A program made the position numbers and the translations under genes. From CAMTVQ01 sp947085255 (GTDB lineage: Bacteria > Bacteroidota > Bacteroidia > Sphingobacteriales > Sphingobacteriaceae), in contig CAMTVQ010000004.1 of NCBI GenBank assembly GCA_947085255.1, positions 1 through 64,000 on the forward strand: a stretch of 64,000 bases of DNA, given 5' to 3'. Below, one piece after another: positions 24,629 through 33,692 of the stretch (the stretch's first letter is position 1; each line of letters begins with the position of its first letter). Below the pieces are notes generated by a model. The model saw only the letters and a list, made by a program, of their open reading frames with translations. It was not told the origin of the DNA and ran no database searches.

Positions 24629-24639
24629 ATTTTACAACC

Positions 24640-25230
24640 ATGCTTAATATAGTTTTGTTTGGTCCTCCCGGTGCTGGTAAAGGCACTCAATCTCAAAAAC
24701 TAATTGATAAGTACAAACTTATACACCTATCTACAGGCGATATTTTGCGTGCTGAAATTGCCAGCGGGACACCACTTGGCAAAGCAGCCAAAGACATAAT
24801 GGACCAAGGTGCATTAGTACCAGATGAAGTGGTAATAGGCATGATTAGCAATAAACTAGATGCCAACAAAGAAGCCAACGGGTTTATATTTGATGGTTTT
24901 CCGCGTACAGTTGCACAAGCTGAAGCATTAGATGCTATGCTTGCCTCAAAAAACACCAAAATAGCAGGTATGCTTGCATTGGAAGTAACCGACCAAGAAT
25001 TGATGCAACGTTTATTACTACGTGGCAAAGACTCAGGCAGAGCAGATGATGCCAACCCAGAGATAATTAACAAACGTATTGTAGAATACAATAATAAAAC
25101 CACCCCAGTAGCTACATTTTATAAGCAACAAGGAAAATTCTTTGGTGTGCATGGTATTGGAGAAATAGACGATATCTTTACTAAAATATGTAAAGTAGTA
25201 GATGGCTACTCGATGTGGAACTTGGAATAA
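24640..25230 (+). CDS. adk: Adenylate kinase
   Basis: Adenylate kinase interconverts ATP + AMP and 2 ADP. The 196-residue protein has the P-loop GPPGAGKGTQ near residue 7, AMP-binding HLSTGDILR and DGFPRTVAQAEAL, and LLLRGKDSGRADD at the start of the LID. The LID is short and lacks zinc-binding cysteines, as in Bacteroidetes enzymes. It follows tRNA-Arg and precedes obg at 64 bp. Confidence 0.96.
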   Translation: MLNIVLFGPPGAGKGTQSQKLIDKYKLIHLSTGDILRAEIASGTPLGKAAKDIMDQGALVPDEVVIGMISNKLDANKEANGFIFDGFPRTVAQAEALDAMLASKNTKIAGMLALEVTDQELMQRLLLRGKDSGRADDANPEIINKRIVEYNNKTTPVATFYKQQGKFFGVHGIGEIDDIFTKICKVVDGYSMWNLE

Positions 25231-25294
25231 GGCTATAGGTCTTAGGTTACAGGTTTAAGATTTCTTTTTTTACTTTTTACTTTTTACTTGTAAA

Positions 25295-26290
25295 GTGGCT
25301 GATTCTAATTTTGTTGATTACGTAAAAATTTGTTGTCGTTCGGGTAAAGGCGGGGCTGGCTCTGCTTACTTACACCGCGACAAGAAAACAGCTATGGGCG
25401 GTCCTGCTGGTGGCGATGGCGGCAGAGGCGGGCACATTATTGTGCGTGGCAATGCACAACTATGGACACTGCTCCACTTAAAATACCGTAAACACATTAT
25501 TGCACAAGCCGGAGAAAACGGACGTGGCGAATTACAATCTGGGGCAAGGGGTATCGACCAAATTCTGGAAGTACCGCTGGGTACCATTGCCAAAAATGCC
25601 GAAACTGGTGAAGTTTATTTTGAAATTACCACCGATGGAGAAGAAAAAGTACTTACTTCTGGCGGAAGAGGTGGTTTAGGTAATTGGCATTTTAAAACGT
25701 CTACCAACCAAACCCCACGCTATGCCCAACCAGGCGAAGAAGGGCAAGAAATTTGGAATATCTTAGAACTAAAAATACTTGCCGATGTGGGCTTGGTAGG
25801 CTTCCCAAATGCGGGCAAATCTACGCTCCTATCTGTTGTTTCGGCTGCTAAACCCGAAATTGCTGATTACCCATTCACTACCCTAGTGCCAAATTTAGGC
25901 ATTGTAGCCTATCGTGATAGTAAATCGTTTGTAATGGCGGACATTCCGGGTATTATAGAAGGAGCATCAAAAGGAAAAGGTTTAGGGTTACGATTTTTAC
26001 GCCACATAGAACGCAACGCCGTACTCTTATTTATGGTTCCTGCCGATAGTAGAGATATTGCCAAGGAATTCGACATTTTGCTACACGAATTACAAGAGCA
26101 CAATCCCGACCTGCTGCACAAACCTCGCTTATTAGCCATTACCAAATCCGATTTATTAGATGAGGAACTAAAAACGGCAATAGCACAAGAACTGCCCAAA
26201 AACATTCCTTCTATTTTTATTTCTGCCGCAACCCAGCATGGCATTACCGAATTAAAAGACATGCTGTGGAAAGTTATTAATCAGTCTTAA
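25295..26290 (+). CDS. obgE: Obg/CgtA GTPase
   Basis: This 331-residue essential GTPase is involved in late 50S ribosome assembly and stress control. The glycine-rich Obg fold covers about residues 1-160 (SGKGGAGSAYLHRDKK, GGPAGGDGGRGG). The G domain follows, with GFPNAGKSTL (G1), ADIPGIIEGASKGKGLG (G3 and switch) and TKSDLL (G4). I use the GTG at 25295; no suitable ATG is nearby and the reading starts exactly at the conserved N-terminus. It is directly followed by mnmE after 6 bp. Confidence 0.95.
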   Translation: MADSNFVDYVKICCRSGKGGAGSAYLHRDKKTAMGGPAGGDGGRGGHIIVRGNAQLWTLLHLKYRKHIIAQAGENGRGELQSGARGIDQILEVPLGTIAKNAETGEVYFEITTDGEEKVLTSGGRGGLGNWHFKTSTNQTPRYAQPGEEGQEIWNILELKILADVGLVGFPNAGKSTLLSVVSAAKPEIADYPFTTLVPNLGIVAYRDSKSFVMADIPGIIEGASKGKGLGLRFLRHIERNAVLLFMVPADSRDIAKEFDILLHELQEHNPDLLHKPRLLAITKSDLLDEELKTAIAQELPKNIPSIFISAATQHGITELKDMLWKVINQS

Positions 26291-26296
26291 CTTACC

Positions 26297-27670
26297 ATGG
26301 CTATTTATGCTACCGATACAATAATTGCCTTATCTACCCCAAGCGGTAGCGGAGCAATTGGTGTTATTCGGCTTTCAGGTAATGCTGCTATTGACATTAC
26401 CAATAAAGTTTTTAGTGGAAAAGATTTAAGTCAACAAAGCTCACATACCATTCATTTTGGGCTTATTAAAGACGGCAACACTATTATCGATGAGGTTTTG
26501 GTAAGTTTATTTATCGCACCAAAATCGTATACCAAAGAAAACATAGTAGAAATTTCCTGTCACGGGTCTCCGTATATTATTCAACAAATTATTCAGTTGC
26601 TTATCAAAAATGGTGCGCGTGCTGCCAACCCTGGTGAGTTTACTTTACGTGCCTTTTTAAACGGACAACTCGATTTGAGCCAAGCCGAAGCCGTTGCCGA
26701 TTTAATTGCTTCTACCTCTCAGGCTGCGCACAAACTGGCTATGCAACAAATGCGCGGCGGATTTTCTTCACAACTAAAAGTACTGCGCCAGCAACTCATA
26801 GATTTTGCAGCGCTAATAGAACTGGAGCTTGATTTTTCGGAAGAAGATGTAGAGTTTGCCAACAGAGAGCAGCTTAAAAGTTTGATTTATGAGCTCAATG
26901 GCGTTTTAAAAAAACTAATTGACTCTTTTGAATTGGGTAATGCCTTGAAAAATGGGATACCAGTGGTAATTGCTGGTAAACCTAATGTAGGAAAATCCAC
27001 CTTACTCAATCGTTTGCTCAACGAAGAGCGCGCCATAGTATCTGAAATTGCAGGAACCACGCGTGATACCATTGAAGATGAGATAACTATCAGCGGTGTT
27101 AATTTTAGATTTGTAGATACAGCCGGGCTGCGCGATACTACCGATAGTATTGAAGCAATAGGTATAGCCCGTGCGTATGAGAAAATGCAGCAGGCTGCCA
27201 TAATCATCTACCTCTTCGACCCCGCCGAAACCCCTGCTAACATGCTTACAGAATTAGTACAGGAATTAGCACCACACAATACCCCATTACTATTAGTTGC
27301 TAACAAAGTAGATGTATACGGCGTTGAAAAATTACAAAAAGAGTATGCCGCATTTGAAAATTTGATAGGGATATCAGCAAAAAATAACCACAACTTAGCA
27401 GCCCTTACCCAGCAACTCATTAGCGTTACACATGCAGATAAAATAAACAGCGACGAACTGATTATTAGCAATAGCCGCCATGTAGAAGCGCTAAACAACA
27501 CCTATACTACCCTAGCTCAAGTACTCCATTTACTACAACAGCCCGTATCTGGCGAGCTCGTTGCTTTTGAATTGCGCCAAGCCTTATACCACTTAGGGTT
27601 GATTACTGGTGAAATATCTAACGACAACCTACTAGAATCTATTTTTACCCGTTTTTGTATCGGGAAGTAG
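26297..27670 (+). CDS. mnmE: tRNA modification GTPase MnmE (TrmE)
   Basis: With MnmG it installs the (carboxymethyl)aminomethyl group at wobble uridines. The 457 residues have the N-terminal folate-binding domain (DTIIALSTPSGSGAIGVIRLSG), a helical domain, and an inserted G domain with GKPNVGKSTLLN, the K-loop region EIAGTTRDTIEDE, DTAGLRDT and NKVD. The C-terminus FCIGK contains the catalytic Cys454. The start is 6 bp past obg, so the two are cotranscribed. Confidence 0.96.
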   Translation: MAIYATDTIIALSTPSGSGAIGVIRLSGNAAIDITNKVFSGKDLSQQSSHTIHFGLIKDGNTIIDEVLVSLFIAPKSYTKENIVEISCHGSPYIIQQIIQLLIKNGARAANPGEFTLRAFLNGQLDLSQAEAVADLIASTSQAAHKLAMQQMRGGFSSQLKVLRQQLIDFAALIELELDFSEEDVEFANREQLKSLIYELNGVLKKLIDSFELGNALKNGIPVVIAGKPNVGKSTLLNRLLNEERAIVSEIAGTTRDTIEDEITISGVNFRFVDTAGLRDTTDSIEAIGIARAYEKMQQAAIIIYLFDPAETPANMLTELVQELAPHNTPLLLVANKVDVYGVEKLQKEYAAFENLIGISAKNNHNLAALTQQLISVTHADKINSDELIISNSRHVEALNNTYTTLAQVLHLLQQPVSGELVAFELRQALYHLGLITGEISNDNLLESIFTRFCIGK

Positions 27671-27729
27671 ACTACTCTATTAATTTCCAATAATTATTAT
27701 CTTGCTTTTTTGTTGTCATACTCCTACTA

Positions 27730-27752
27730 TGTCATCACAAATTGTGATGACA
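27730..27752. promoter_or_regulatory. 23-bp perfect palindrome (possible operator)
   Basis: Arms TGTCATCACAA (27730-27740) and TTGTGATGACA (27742-27752) pair perfectly around a single A. No T-run follows. It lies between mnmE and the YaiO-like gene. It resembles a dimeric repressor site more than a terminator. Which protein binds is unknown. Confidence 0.45.
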
Positions 27753-27844
27753 GCTCAACCAAATTTATGACGCAGTGGAAAACCTGCTTGACGAAAAAGC
27801 AGCTCAACGCAAATGGGAAGAGAGGGAACGAATAGGATTTAAAT
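27750..27844 (+). other. Possible degraded small ORF
   Basis: The frame bounded by a TGA near 27748 and a TAA near 27845 encodes about 30 residues ending KWEERERIGFK and has no start codon. The charged composition looks like the C-terminus of a small protein, perhaps an antitoxin or addiction-module component. It may also be random. Confidence 0.25.
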
Positions 27845-27888
27845 AAGCATTACAGCTAATTATTGCTAATCCTTTTCTATTTTTACAC

Positions 27889-29121
27889 ATGCTACGAATC
27901 GTCCTATACACGCTGCTGCTTACCATTGCTACTCAAAGTTTTGCACAGAGCAATTTATCTTCGGATGAATTATTTCAGATGGCTCGTAAAGCAGCTTTTG
28001 ATGACGACAATTACCCTGCAGCACGCACCCTATGTAAACAAGCATTGCAAAAAAGCCCCAATTACACGGATATATCTGTTTTTTTAGGTCGCTTGTATTT
28101 GTATGACGACATGTACGACTCGGCTCATATTGTGTTGGAATCCCTCTATCAACGCTCGCCACAAAGTTTAGAAGTACTTGGTTCGCTATTCGATATGGAA
28201 TACTGGTCGGACAATACCCCAAAAGCGCTAGAATATGCCAATGCAGGCTTGGTTATAGATAACCGTAACGAAGAGTTTTTACTAAAAAGAGCCAAAGCAT
28301 TAAGCGACTTAGAGCAGTACAAACAAGCTAAACTAACTATCGATTCGCTGTTGATTATCAATCCTAAAAACAACGACGCCCTACTCTTTGCCGAACGATT
28401 AAAGCGAAAAGCATCAAAAGACAATGTGACGGTAAGTTACGATACCGATATTTTTGACACCACTTTTGAGCCCTGGCAGTTCGTTTCTACCAGTTATCGG
28501 CATAGTTTTAAAAAAGTATCGGTAATTGGCAGGGTAAACTATGCCAATCGTTTTTCTACCAATGCGCTACAATATGAGGTAGATGCCTACCCTGATGTTA
28601 CTAAAAAAATGTATGCCTACGTAAGTGCTGCATATTCCAACTATAGCTTATTTCCCAACTACCGCTTTGGGTTTTCGCTTTACCGCAGCTTACCAAAGGC
28701 ATTTGAAGTCGATTTAGGCTTTCGCTATTTGCAGTTTAGTGATGCTACTATCATTTATACTGGCGCTTTAGGTAAATATTACAAAGATTATTGGTTCTCG
28801 TTGCGCACATTTATTACACCTGGTAATACGGGCATCTCTCAATCGCTTTTTTTAACTACTCGTCGTTATTTCTCTTCTGCCGACCATCACCTATCCCTAA
28901 TAGTAGGCGTTGGCGCATCGCCAGACGAGGCTACTCGTGATTTATTTCTGTTGGACAAGCGCAGCTCTTTACAAGCTCAAAAGCTACGCTTAGAGTACCA
29001 ATACGGCTTTAAGAATAATATCCTAATAAATTTACGTGCTGGCTACGAAAATCAAGAATATTTTCCAGATCTGTATCGTAAAGACCTTTCGTTTGGTATC
29101 ACTTTAGAGAAACGATTTTAA
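27889..29121 (+). CDS. YaiO-family outer-membrane beta-barrel protein with TPR domain
   Basis: The 410-residue protein has a signal peptide (MLRIVLYTLLLTIATQSFAQ), about four TPR-like repeats (ARTLCKQALQKSPNYTDISV, then SLEVLGSLFDMEYWSDN and others) to residue 170, and a C-terminal barrel of about 220 residues ending in Phe (LSFGITLEKRF). YaiO-type proteins are associated with export of surface polysaccharides. The next gene begins on the last base of this stop codon. A GT2 and an LTA-synthase-like gene lie convergently downstream. A role in moving or modifying an exopolysaccharide across the outer membrane is likely but inferred. Confidence 0.8.
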   Translation: MLRIVLYTLLLTIATQSFAQSNLSSDELFQMARKAAFDDDNYPAARTLCKQALQKSPNYTDISVFLGRLYLYDDMYDSAHIVLESLYQRSPQSLEVLGSLFDMEYWSDNTPKALEYANAGLVIDNRNEEFLLKRAKALSDLEQYKQAKLTIDSLLIINPKNNDALLFAERLKRKASKDNVTVSYDTDIFDTTFEPWQFVSTSYRHSFKKVSVIGRVNYANRFSTNALQYEVDAYPDVTKKMYAYVSAAYSNYSLFPNYRFGFSLYRSLPKAFEVDLGFRYLQFSDATIIYTGALGKYYKDYWFSLRTFITPGNTGISQSLFLTTRRYFSSADHHLSLIVGVGASPDEATRDLFLLDKRSSLQAQKLRLEYQYGFKNNILINLRAGYENQEYFPDLYRKDLSFGITLEKRF

Positions 29122-30260
29122 TGAACGGCAGAAAACGACTTCTATTCATTTTACTGGCAATATTTTTACTATTACCTCTTTGGATGTGGCTGTGGTGGTT
29201 TTTTACACCAAAGCAGCCCCTTACACTTTGCATTATCGACAAAACCGTATTGCAGCACCCTGCTCAGGAGCACGAGTCGCTTAACTGGGTGCTCAATTAC
29301 CAAAAAATAACAAAAACTAATGGCGATTTTTACGCTGTTGACAAAGATTATTTCGGATTCTTCCCCGGGCAAGACAAAGCCTTTACCATAACTGATTTTG
29401 AACAATACTCCAACACCGCCATTGCCCAGTTGGTAGCAAAAACGGATGTACTTTATATAGCCGACACCTATGGTATATACCGAAATGAGTGGTACCATGA
29501 TACGCTACACAATGAGCGTTCCAACAAAATATATGGGGGATTAAGCGTAAAAGAACTACAAATTCTAAAAGGATTTAAGCAGCAAAAAAAACTAATTGTC
29601 ACCGAGTTTAATACCATCGCATCGCCCACACCTAGCAATGTGCGCCAAGAGTTTGAAACCACATTTGGTTTGCAATGGACGGGCTGGGTAGGACGCTATT
29701 TTAGCAGTTTAGATACCACGGTGTATTCAGAATTACCAGCATGGGTAACGCGCAATTACCGTAAACAACACAATAACCAGTGGCCCTTTAAAAACGAAGG
29801 CATTGTATTGGTAAATGAAAGCGAAGTGGTTGAGATTTTAGAATTTGGCACGCATACTACCAAACCAACCCCCATTATAGAAACAAGCAAAAAATACCAA
29901 GCCGTTTTTGGTGTACCTGCAACCATGAAATATCCTTTTTGGTTTGATATTATGTACACCTCTCGTAAAAATGAAGTGGCTGCTGTGTACACCTTATCTA
30001 CTACAGCAAAAGGCGATTCATTGCTGAACGTGTATAATTTACCAAAACGCTTTCCGGCTGTAATAGTACACAACCAACCCGATTATCGGTTTTATTACCT
30101 TGCAGGCGATTTTTCTGACAATCCGATAAACAGCCGTTTAAGTTATTTTAAGGGAATACCTTGGGCTAGCTCTATATTATACTCACATACTACATCAGAA
30201 CGCCACAGCTTTTTTTGGGATTATTATTTACCCATGGTTTCTACCCTATTGAAAAACTAA
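29121..30260 (+). CDS. Membrane-anchored uncharacterised protein of the exopolysaccharide-like locus
   Basis: The 379 residues start with one membrane helix at about 6-28 (LLFILLAIFLLLPLWMWLWW). The rest is extracytoplasmic, with ADTYGIYRNEWYH, KKLIVTEFNTIASPT, FGLQWTGWVGRYF and, near the C-terminus, RFYYLAGDFSDNP. The segments around DVLYIADTYG and KLIVTEFNTIA could be a glutamine-amidotransferase-like or polysaccharide-active fold, but no catalytic set is clear and I do not recognise the family. The ATG overlaps the YaiO stop (TAATG), so the two are coupled. The 3' end overlaps the convergent LTA-synthase gene by four bases. Confidence 0.75.
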   Translation: MNGRKRLLFILLAIFLLLPLWMWLWWFFTPKQPLTLCIIDKTVLQHPAQEHESLNWVLNYQKITKTNGDFYAVDKDYFGFFPGQDKAFTITDFEQYSNTAIAQLVAKTDVLYIADTYGIYRNEWYHDTLHNERSNKIYGGLSVKELQILKGFKQQKKLIVTEFNTIASPTPSNVRQEFETTFGLQWTGWVGRYFSSLDTTVYSELPAWVTRNYRKQHNNQWPFKNEGIVLVNESEVVEILEFGTHTTKPTPIIETSKKYQAVFGVPATMKYPFWFDIMYTSRKNEVAAVYTLSTTAKGDSLLNVYNLPKRFPAVIVHNQPDYRFYYLAGDFSDNPINSRLSYFKGIPWASSILYSHTTSERHSFFWDYYLPMVSTLLKN

Positions 30261-32269
30261 GGTTTGGGTTTAAAATTAACGATTACCGAATCGGCTAATT
30301 TATTTTGCGCACACACCCGCAAGCTACGTTGTTTAAATGCCTCGAATGCTTGCTCCACACCTGCTTTTCTGTCGTTTCCGATAGGTTCAAGATTCATATT
30401 ATCCGTCAACTGAAATAACTGCCCACGCGACAAGAACAAGTCCTTATCCAAAAAATCTACCAACTCGTTTTTATTACGCATGAGTGGTATCGTTTTATTA
30501 GACTTAAATGCTGAAGCGGTATCCAAAGCCGTCCCTATCCAATGAGCATTTTTCGGGAACTGTAGGTTGTAATTCCGTAAATATGCAAGCAGTGTTGGGG
30601 TAATATCAAACTGTGAGTTTACAGCTGCAATGCTTTTGCTACGTTTCAACAAGGGCGAGTAAATAATAAGCGGTACATGAAAACGATCAATTTGTGTAGC
30701 AATAGGTATTTCGGGCATACGATGATCTCCAGTAATGATAAAAATGGTGTTTGCAAAATCGGCACGTTTGCGGTATTGAGCAAAAAATGATTTAATGGCA
30801 TCATCCATATATAATATACTTGCGTATTGCTTGTCATATTTACGGTATTCGCCTTTTTTATCAGCAGAAATACCCAACTGTTGCATTCTTTTTTCAAAGG
30901 CAGTAGCATAAAAAGCAGCATCGGGTATCAAAAATGGATCGTGAGTGGCTAGGGTAAGCAATATAGAAAAATTAGGCTTAGGCGTTTTAGTTGGCACAGT
31001 CGATAGATATTTTTGAAACAATTCCCTATCTCCATAACCCCAAGAAAAACCACTTGGCGATGCTGGCAATTGTTTATACAGAGCAGTACTAAAGTTCTTT
31101 TTATCTACAATATCTGCCGTATTATTCCGCTGCAAAAACACATCCATTTTATCAAATGAAGCTTCGCTACCGTAATAAAAAGACGTGTTATACCCATTTA
31201 GATTTAGCAATTGTGTAAGCGATTGGTGTTGAGGCATTTTAGTCCCCATCTCCAAAAAGCCCTTCTCACCAAAGGGCGCCGAAGCTAATACAGATGGCAA
31301 AACTGCAAAAGTACGCCCTCCATTACTTAAGAAATTGGTAAAATACAAGGATTTGCCTGCTAAAGAATCCAAAAAGGGCGTAAAACTGCCTAAATAGGCA
31401 TTAGTTCCGCTATAGGCTTTACCCAAGCCTTCTACTATTAGCATTACAATATTTGGAGGGACGCCTGCCGTATCGGTGCGCATAAACGCACTTAATACAT
31501 CTGCAGTATTATCGGGATGAACAAAAGGATAATCGGAATTAAGGGCGGTGGTGTCTATTGCCGCATCAATATAAAAAGCTTCATTGCTAAAGTCTGTAGT
31601 TCGGGTAAAGTAGGTGTTTGTTTGTTCCCAAAAATATCCCAACTTATTGGTACTTATATAATAGGCTGTTTCAGAACTTATTTTTTTACTATCAGGAGTA
31701 AGCCCTATCAAACCCGTTAATTTGGCTGCCACAGCCACCATGCTAATAGCTGCCCCACTCATTACCACCCATTTATTTAACCGTACTCTCAGTAATAAGT
31801 ACAAAAACAATATACTACTTACAACAATTACACACACAACCCATACCGAAATACCGGCAGAGGCTTGCATGGTTTGTTTAATTTCATCGAAAGTATATGC
31901 AAACACATCACTACCCAATGGCGATAGTGCCGCAGAAAAATACTGATCGAGTAGCAACGTAGCAAATAGGCAAAGAATGGCGCCAGTAATCGCTAAAAAA
32001 CGCGCCACACGTACCAATAGCATACACAAAACCAAATAAGGTATAAGTGCATAAGCGGTAAGCCATCCAACCAGTACCACATCATACAGGATACCCTTGA
32101 GCATGTATTGCCAGGCATCGGTTGGCAAGCTATGTAAATAGGTTAAACGCACATAAGCAAGTCCTCTATAAGCAATGAGCAATAGCAATACCCATGTACT
32201 CAACTGAAAAAAGGTAAATAATACTGCTAGCGCTCGCGTTGAAAAAGTAGGATGATTTTTATGTTGCAT
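30257..32269 (-). CDS. LTA-synthase-family sulfatase/phosphotransferase, membrane-bound
   Basis: The 670 residues include five N-terminal membrane helices (about 10-200) and a periplasmic alkaline-phosphatase-superfamily domain. The domain has NIVMLIVEGLG at about 278, the nucleophile T320 in NGGRTF, GDHRMPE and FHVPLIIYSP. Family members transfer phosphoglycerol or phosphoethanolamine onto glycans, lipids or teichoic acid. Gram-negative members modify exopolysaccharide or LPS. It is the last gene of a five-gene minus-strand operon with a GT2 enzyme 6 bp upstream, so its substrate is probably that polymer. Confidence 0.88.
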   Translation of the reverse strand: MQHKNHPTFSTRALAVLFTFFQLSTWVLLLLIAYRGLAYVRLTYLHSLPTDAWQYMLKGILYDVVLVGWLTAYALIPYLVLCMLLVRVARFLAITGAILCLFATLLLDQYFSAALSPLGSDVFAYTFDEIKQTMQASAGISVWVVCVIVVSSILFLYLLLRVRLNKWVVMSGAAISMVAVAAKLTGLIGLTPDSKKISSETAYYISTNKLGYFWEQTNTYFTRTTDFSNEAFYIDAAIDTTALNSDYPFVHPDNTADVLSAFMRTDTAGVPPNIVMLIVEGLGKAYSGTNAYLGSFTPFLDSLAGKSLYFTNFLSNGGRTFAVLPSVLASAPFGEKGFLEMGTKMPQHQSLTQLLNLNGYNTSFYYGSEASFDKMDVFLQRNNTADIVDKKNFSTALYKQLPASPSGFSWGYGDRELFQKYLSTVPTKTPKPNFSILLTLATHDPFLIPDAAFYATAFEKRMQQLGISADKKGEYRKYDKQYASILYMDDAIKSFFAQYRKRADFANTIFIITGDHRMPEIPIATQIDRFHVPLIIYSPLLKRSKSIAAVNSQFDITPTLLAYLRNYNLQFPKNAHWIGTALDTASAFKSNKTIPLMRNKNELVDFLDKDLFLSRGQLFQLTDNMNLEPIGNDRKAGVEQAFEAFKQRSLRVCAQNKLADSVIVNFKPKP

Positions 32270-32275
32270 AATGCA

Positions 32276-33691
32276 CTATTTTGTGGCAAAACCAGTACGC
32301 GTCATTTCTCCCCAATTTTTCTTACCCGTAATTAAATCAATATTACCCATAATTGCCCAGTACACAATGCGCGGATGATGTATAATTGGTTCTAATAAAG
32401 CTACCATAAATAAACGGAACAAATCTCCACGACGTGTATACTGACGGTACGATAACTCTTCGAATAATATAGCAATACTGGATAGCATTACCGAAAAGGT
32501 GTATACCATTGCAAGTAAAATTAAAAATACCTGCCAATTAAGATTACCCGTAAACATTAGTAATATCGAAAAAAGCATACCAAACAATTCGATAATAGGC
32601 GCCAACCACTCAAAAAAGAACCAATAGGGTACGCTAAGTATTCCCAGTAATCCGTATTTAGGATTCATAAACATGGCTCGGTGTATCCACAGGGTTTCGG
32701 CCGTACCGCGGGTCCAACGATTACGTTGCCTACCCAAAATCTTAGTTGTATCGGGTGCTTCTGTCCAGCATAGCGGATCGGGAATGTATACTACTTTGTA
32801 GTCTAGTTTGTGCTCGTGCATATACCTGCGCATGCGCACTACCAACTCCATATCCTCGCCAACGGTATGATGATTGTAGCCCCCAGATTTTATTACAATA
32901 GCTTTGTCGAATAAACCCAAAGCTCCAGATATAAGTAGCAGACCATTGAGTTTGCTCCATGCCATGCGTCCCAGTAAAAATGCGCGAATATATTCGAGTA
33001 CCTGAAAGCGGGGCAGCCATTCGTTGGGCAATTGTACACGCGTAATACGCCCATCTTCTACGGTACAGGAGTTAGCCACACGTATTACTCCTCCGGTGGC
33101 AATTACCGTATCTGTTTCTTCTAAATAAGGTTTAACCATTTTTAGCAGGGCGTCTTGTTCAATAATACAATCTACATCAATACAGGTAATGAGTGCATAT
33201 TGCGATACATTTATACCTACATTTAAAGCATCTGCCTTGCCCCCATTGTCTTTATCTACAATTACCAATTTGCCAAATGCCGGATTCGTTGATTTGAAAA
33301 TACCACGCACTGCTTTTGTAGGTATTTGTTCGTTTACCGCAAAATCTACTTCCACTAAATTGTATGCAGCAATCAATCGTTCTAATGAGTCGTCTTTGCT
33401 GCCATCGTTTACAATAATTATCTCAAAATTGCCGTAATGAAGCGAGAGTAAAGAACGCACATTTTCTACTATCGTATTTGCCTCGTTGTAGGCAGGAGCA
33501 ATAATGCTAATAGCTGGACTAGTTGGCGAAACTAAGATGGAGCGGTAATTAACGTAACTGTTTTTTTTGAGGTAAACGGCCATTTCTTTACCCGAATAAA
33601 TACCCAGCAATACATAGGAACTCATAATAAGAATGGCAAAATAGAGTATGCCATTGGTGTATAAGTTATTGAGTATATCGTAGGCCCACAT
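32276..33691 (-). CDS. Processive family 2 glycosyltransferase (PgaC/BcsA-like)
   Basis: The 471-residue inner-membrane enzyme has a helix at about 10-32. The GT2 domain shows IIIVNDGSKDDS, the second acidic motif in ITCIDVDCIIEQD, GEDMELVVRM, and the RNRWTRG (QxxRW-type) motif of processive enzymes. At least three C-terminal helices form the pore. It presumably polymerises a beta-linked polysaccharide such as poly-N-acetylglucosamine and pushes it through the membrane. The neighbours fit: HEAT-repeat protein upstream (1-bp gap), LTA-synthase-like enzyme downstream, YaiO barrel in the convergent operon. No PilZ domain is seen, so direct c-di-GMP control is not evident. Confidence 0.9.
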   Translation of the reverse strand: MWAYDILNNLYTNGILYFAILIMSSYVLLGIYSGKEMAVYLKKNSYVNYRSILVSPTSPAISIIAPAYNEANTIVENVRSLLSLHYGNFEIIIVNDGSKDDSLERLIAAYNLVEVDFAVNEQIPTKAVRGIFKSTNPAFGKLVIVDKDNGGKADALNVGINVSQYALITCIDVDCIIEQDALLKMVKPYLEETDTVIATGGVIRVANSCTVEDGRITRVQLPNEWLPRFQVLEYIRAFLLGRMAWSKLNGLLLISGALGLFDKAIVIKSGGYNHHTVGEDMELVVRMRRYMHEHKLDYKVVYIPDPLCWTEAPDTTKILGRQRNRWTRGTAETLWIHRAMFMNPKYGLLGILSVPYWFFFEWLAPIIELFGMLFSILLMFTGNLNWQVFLILLAMVYTFSVMLSSIAILFEELSYRQYTRRGDLFRLFMVALLEPIIHHPRIVYWAIMGNIDLITGKKNWGEMTRTGFATK

Positions 33692-33692
33692 G

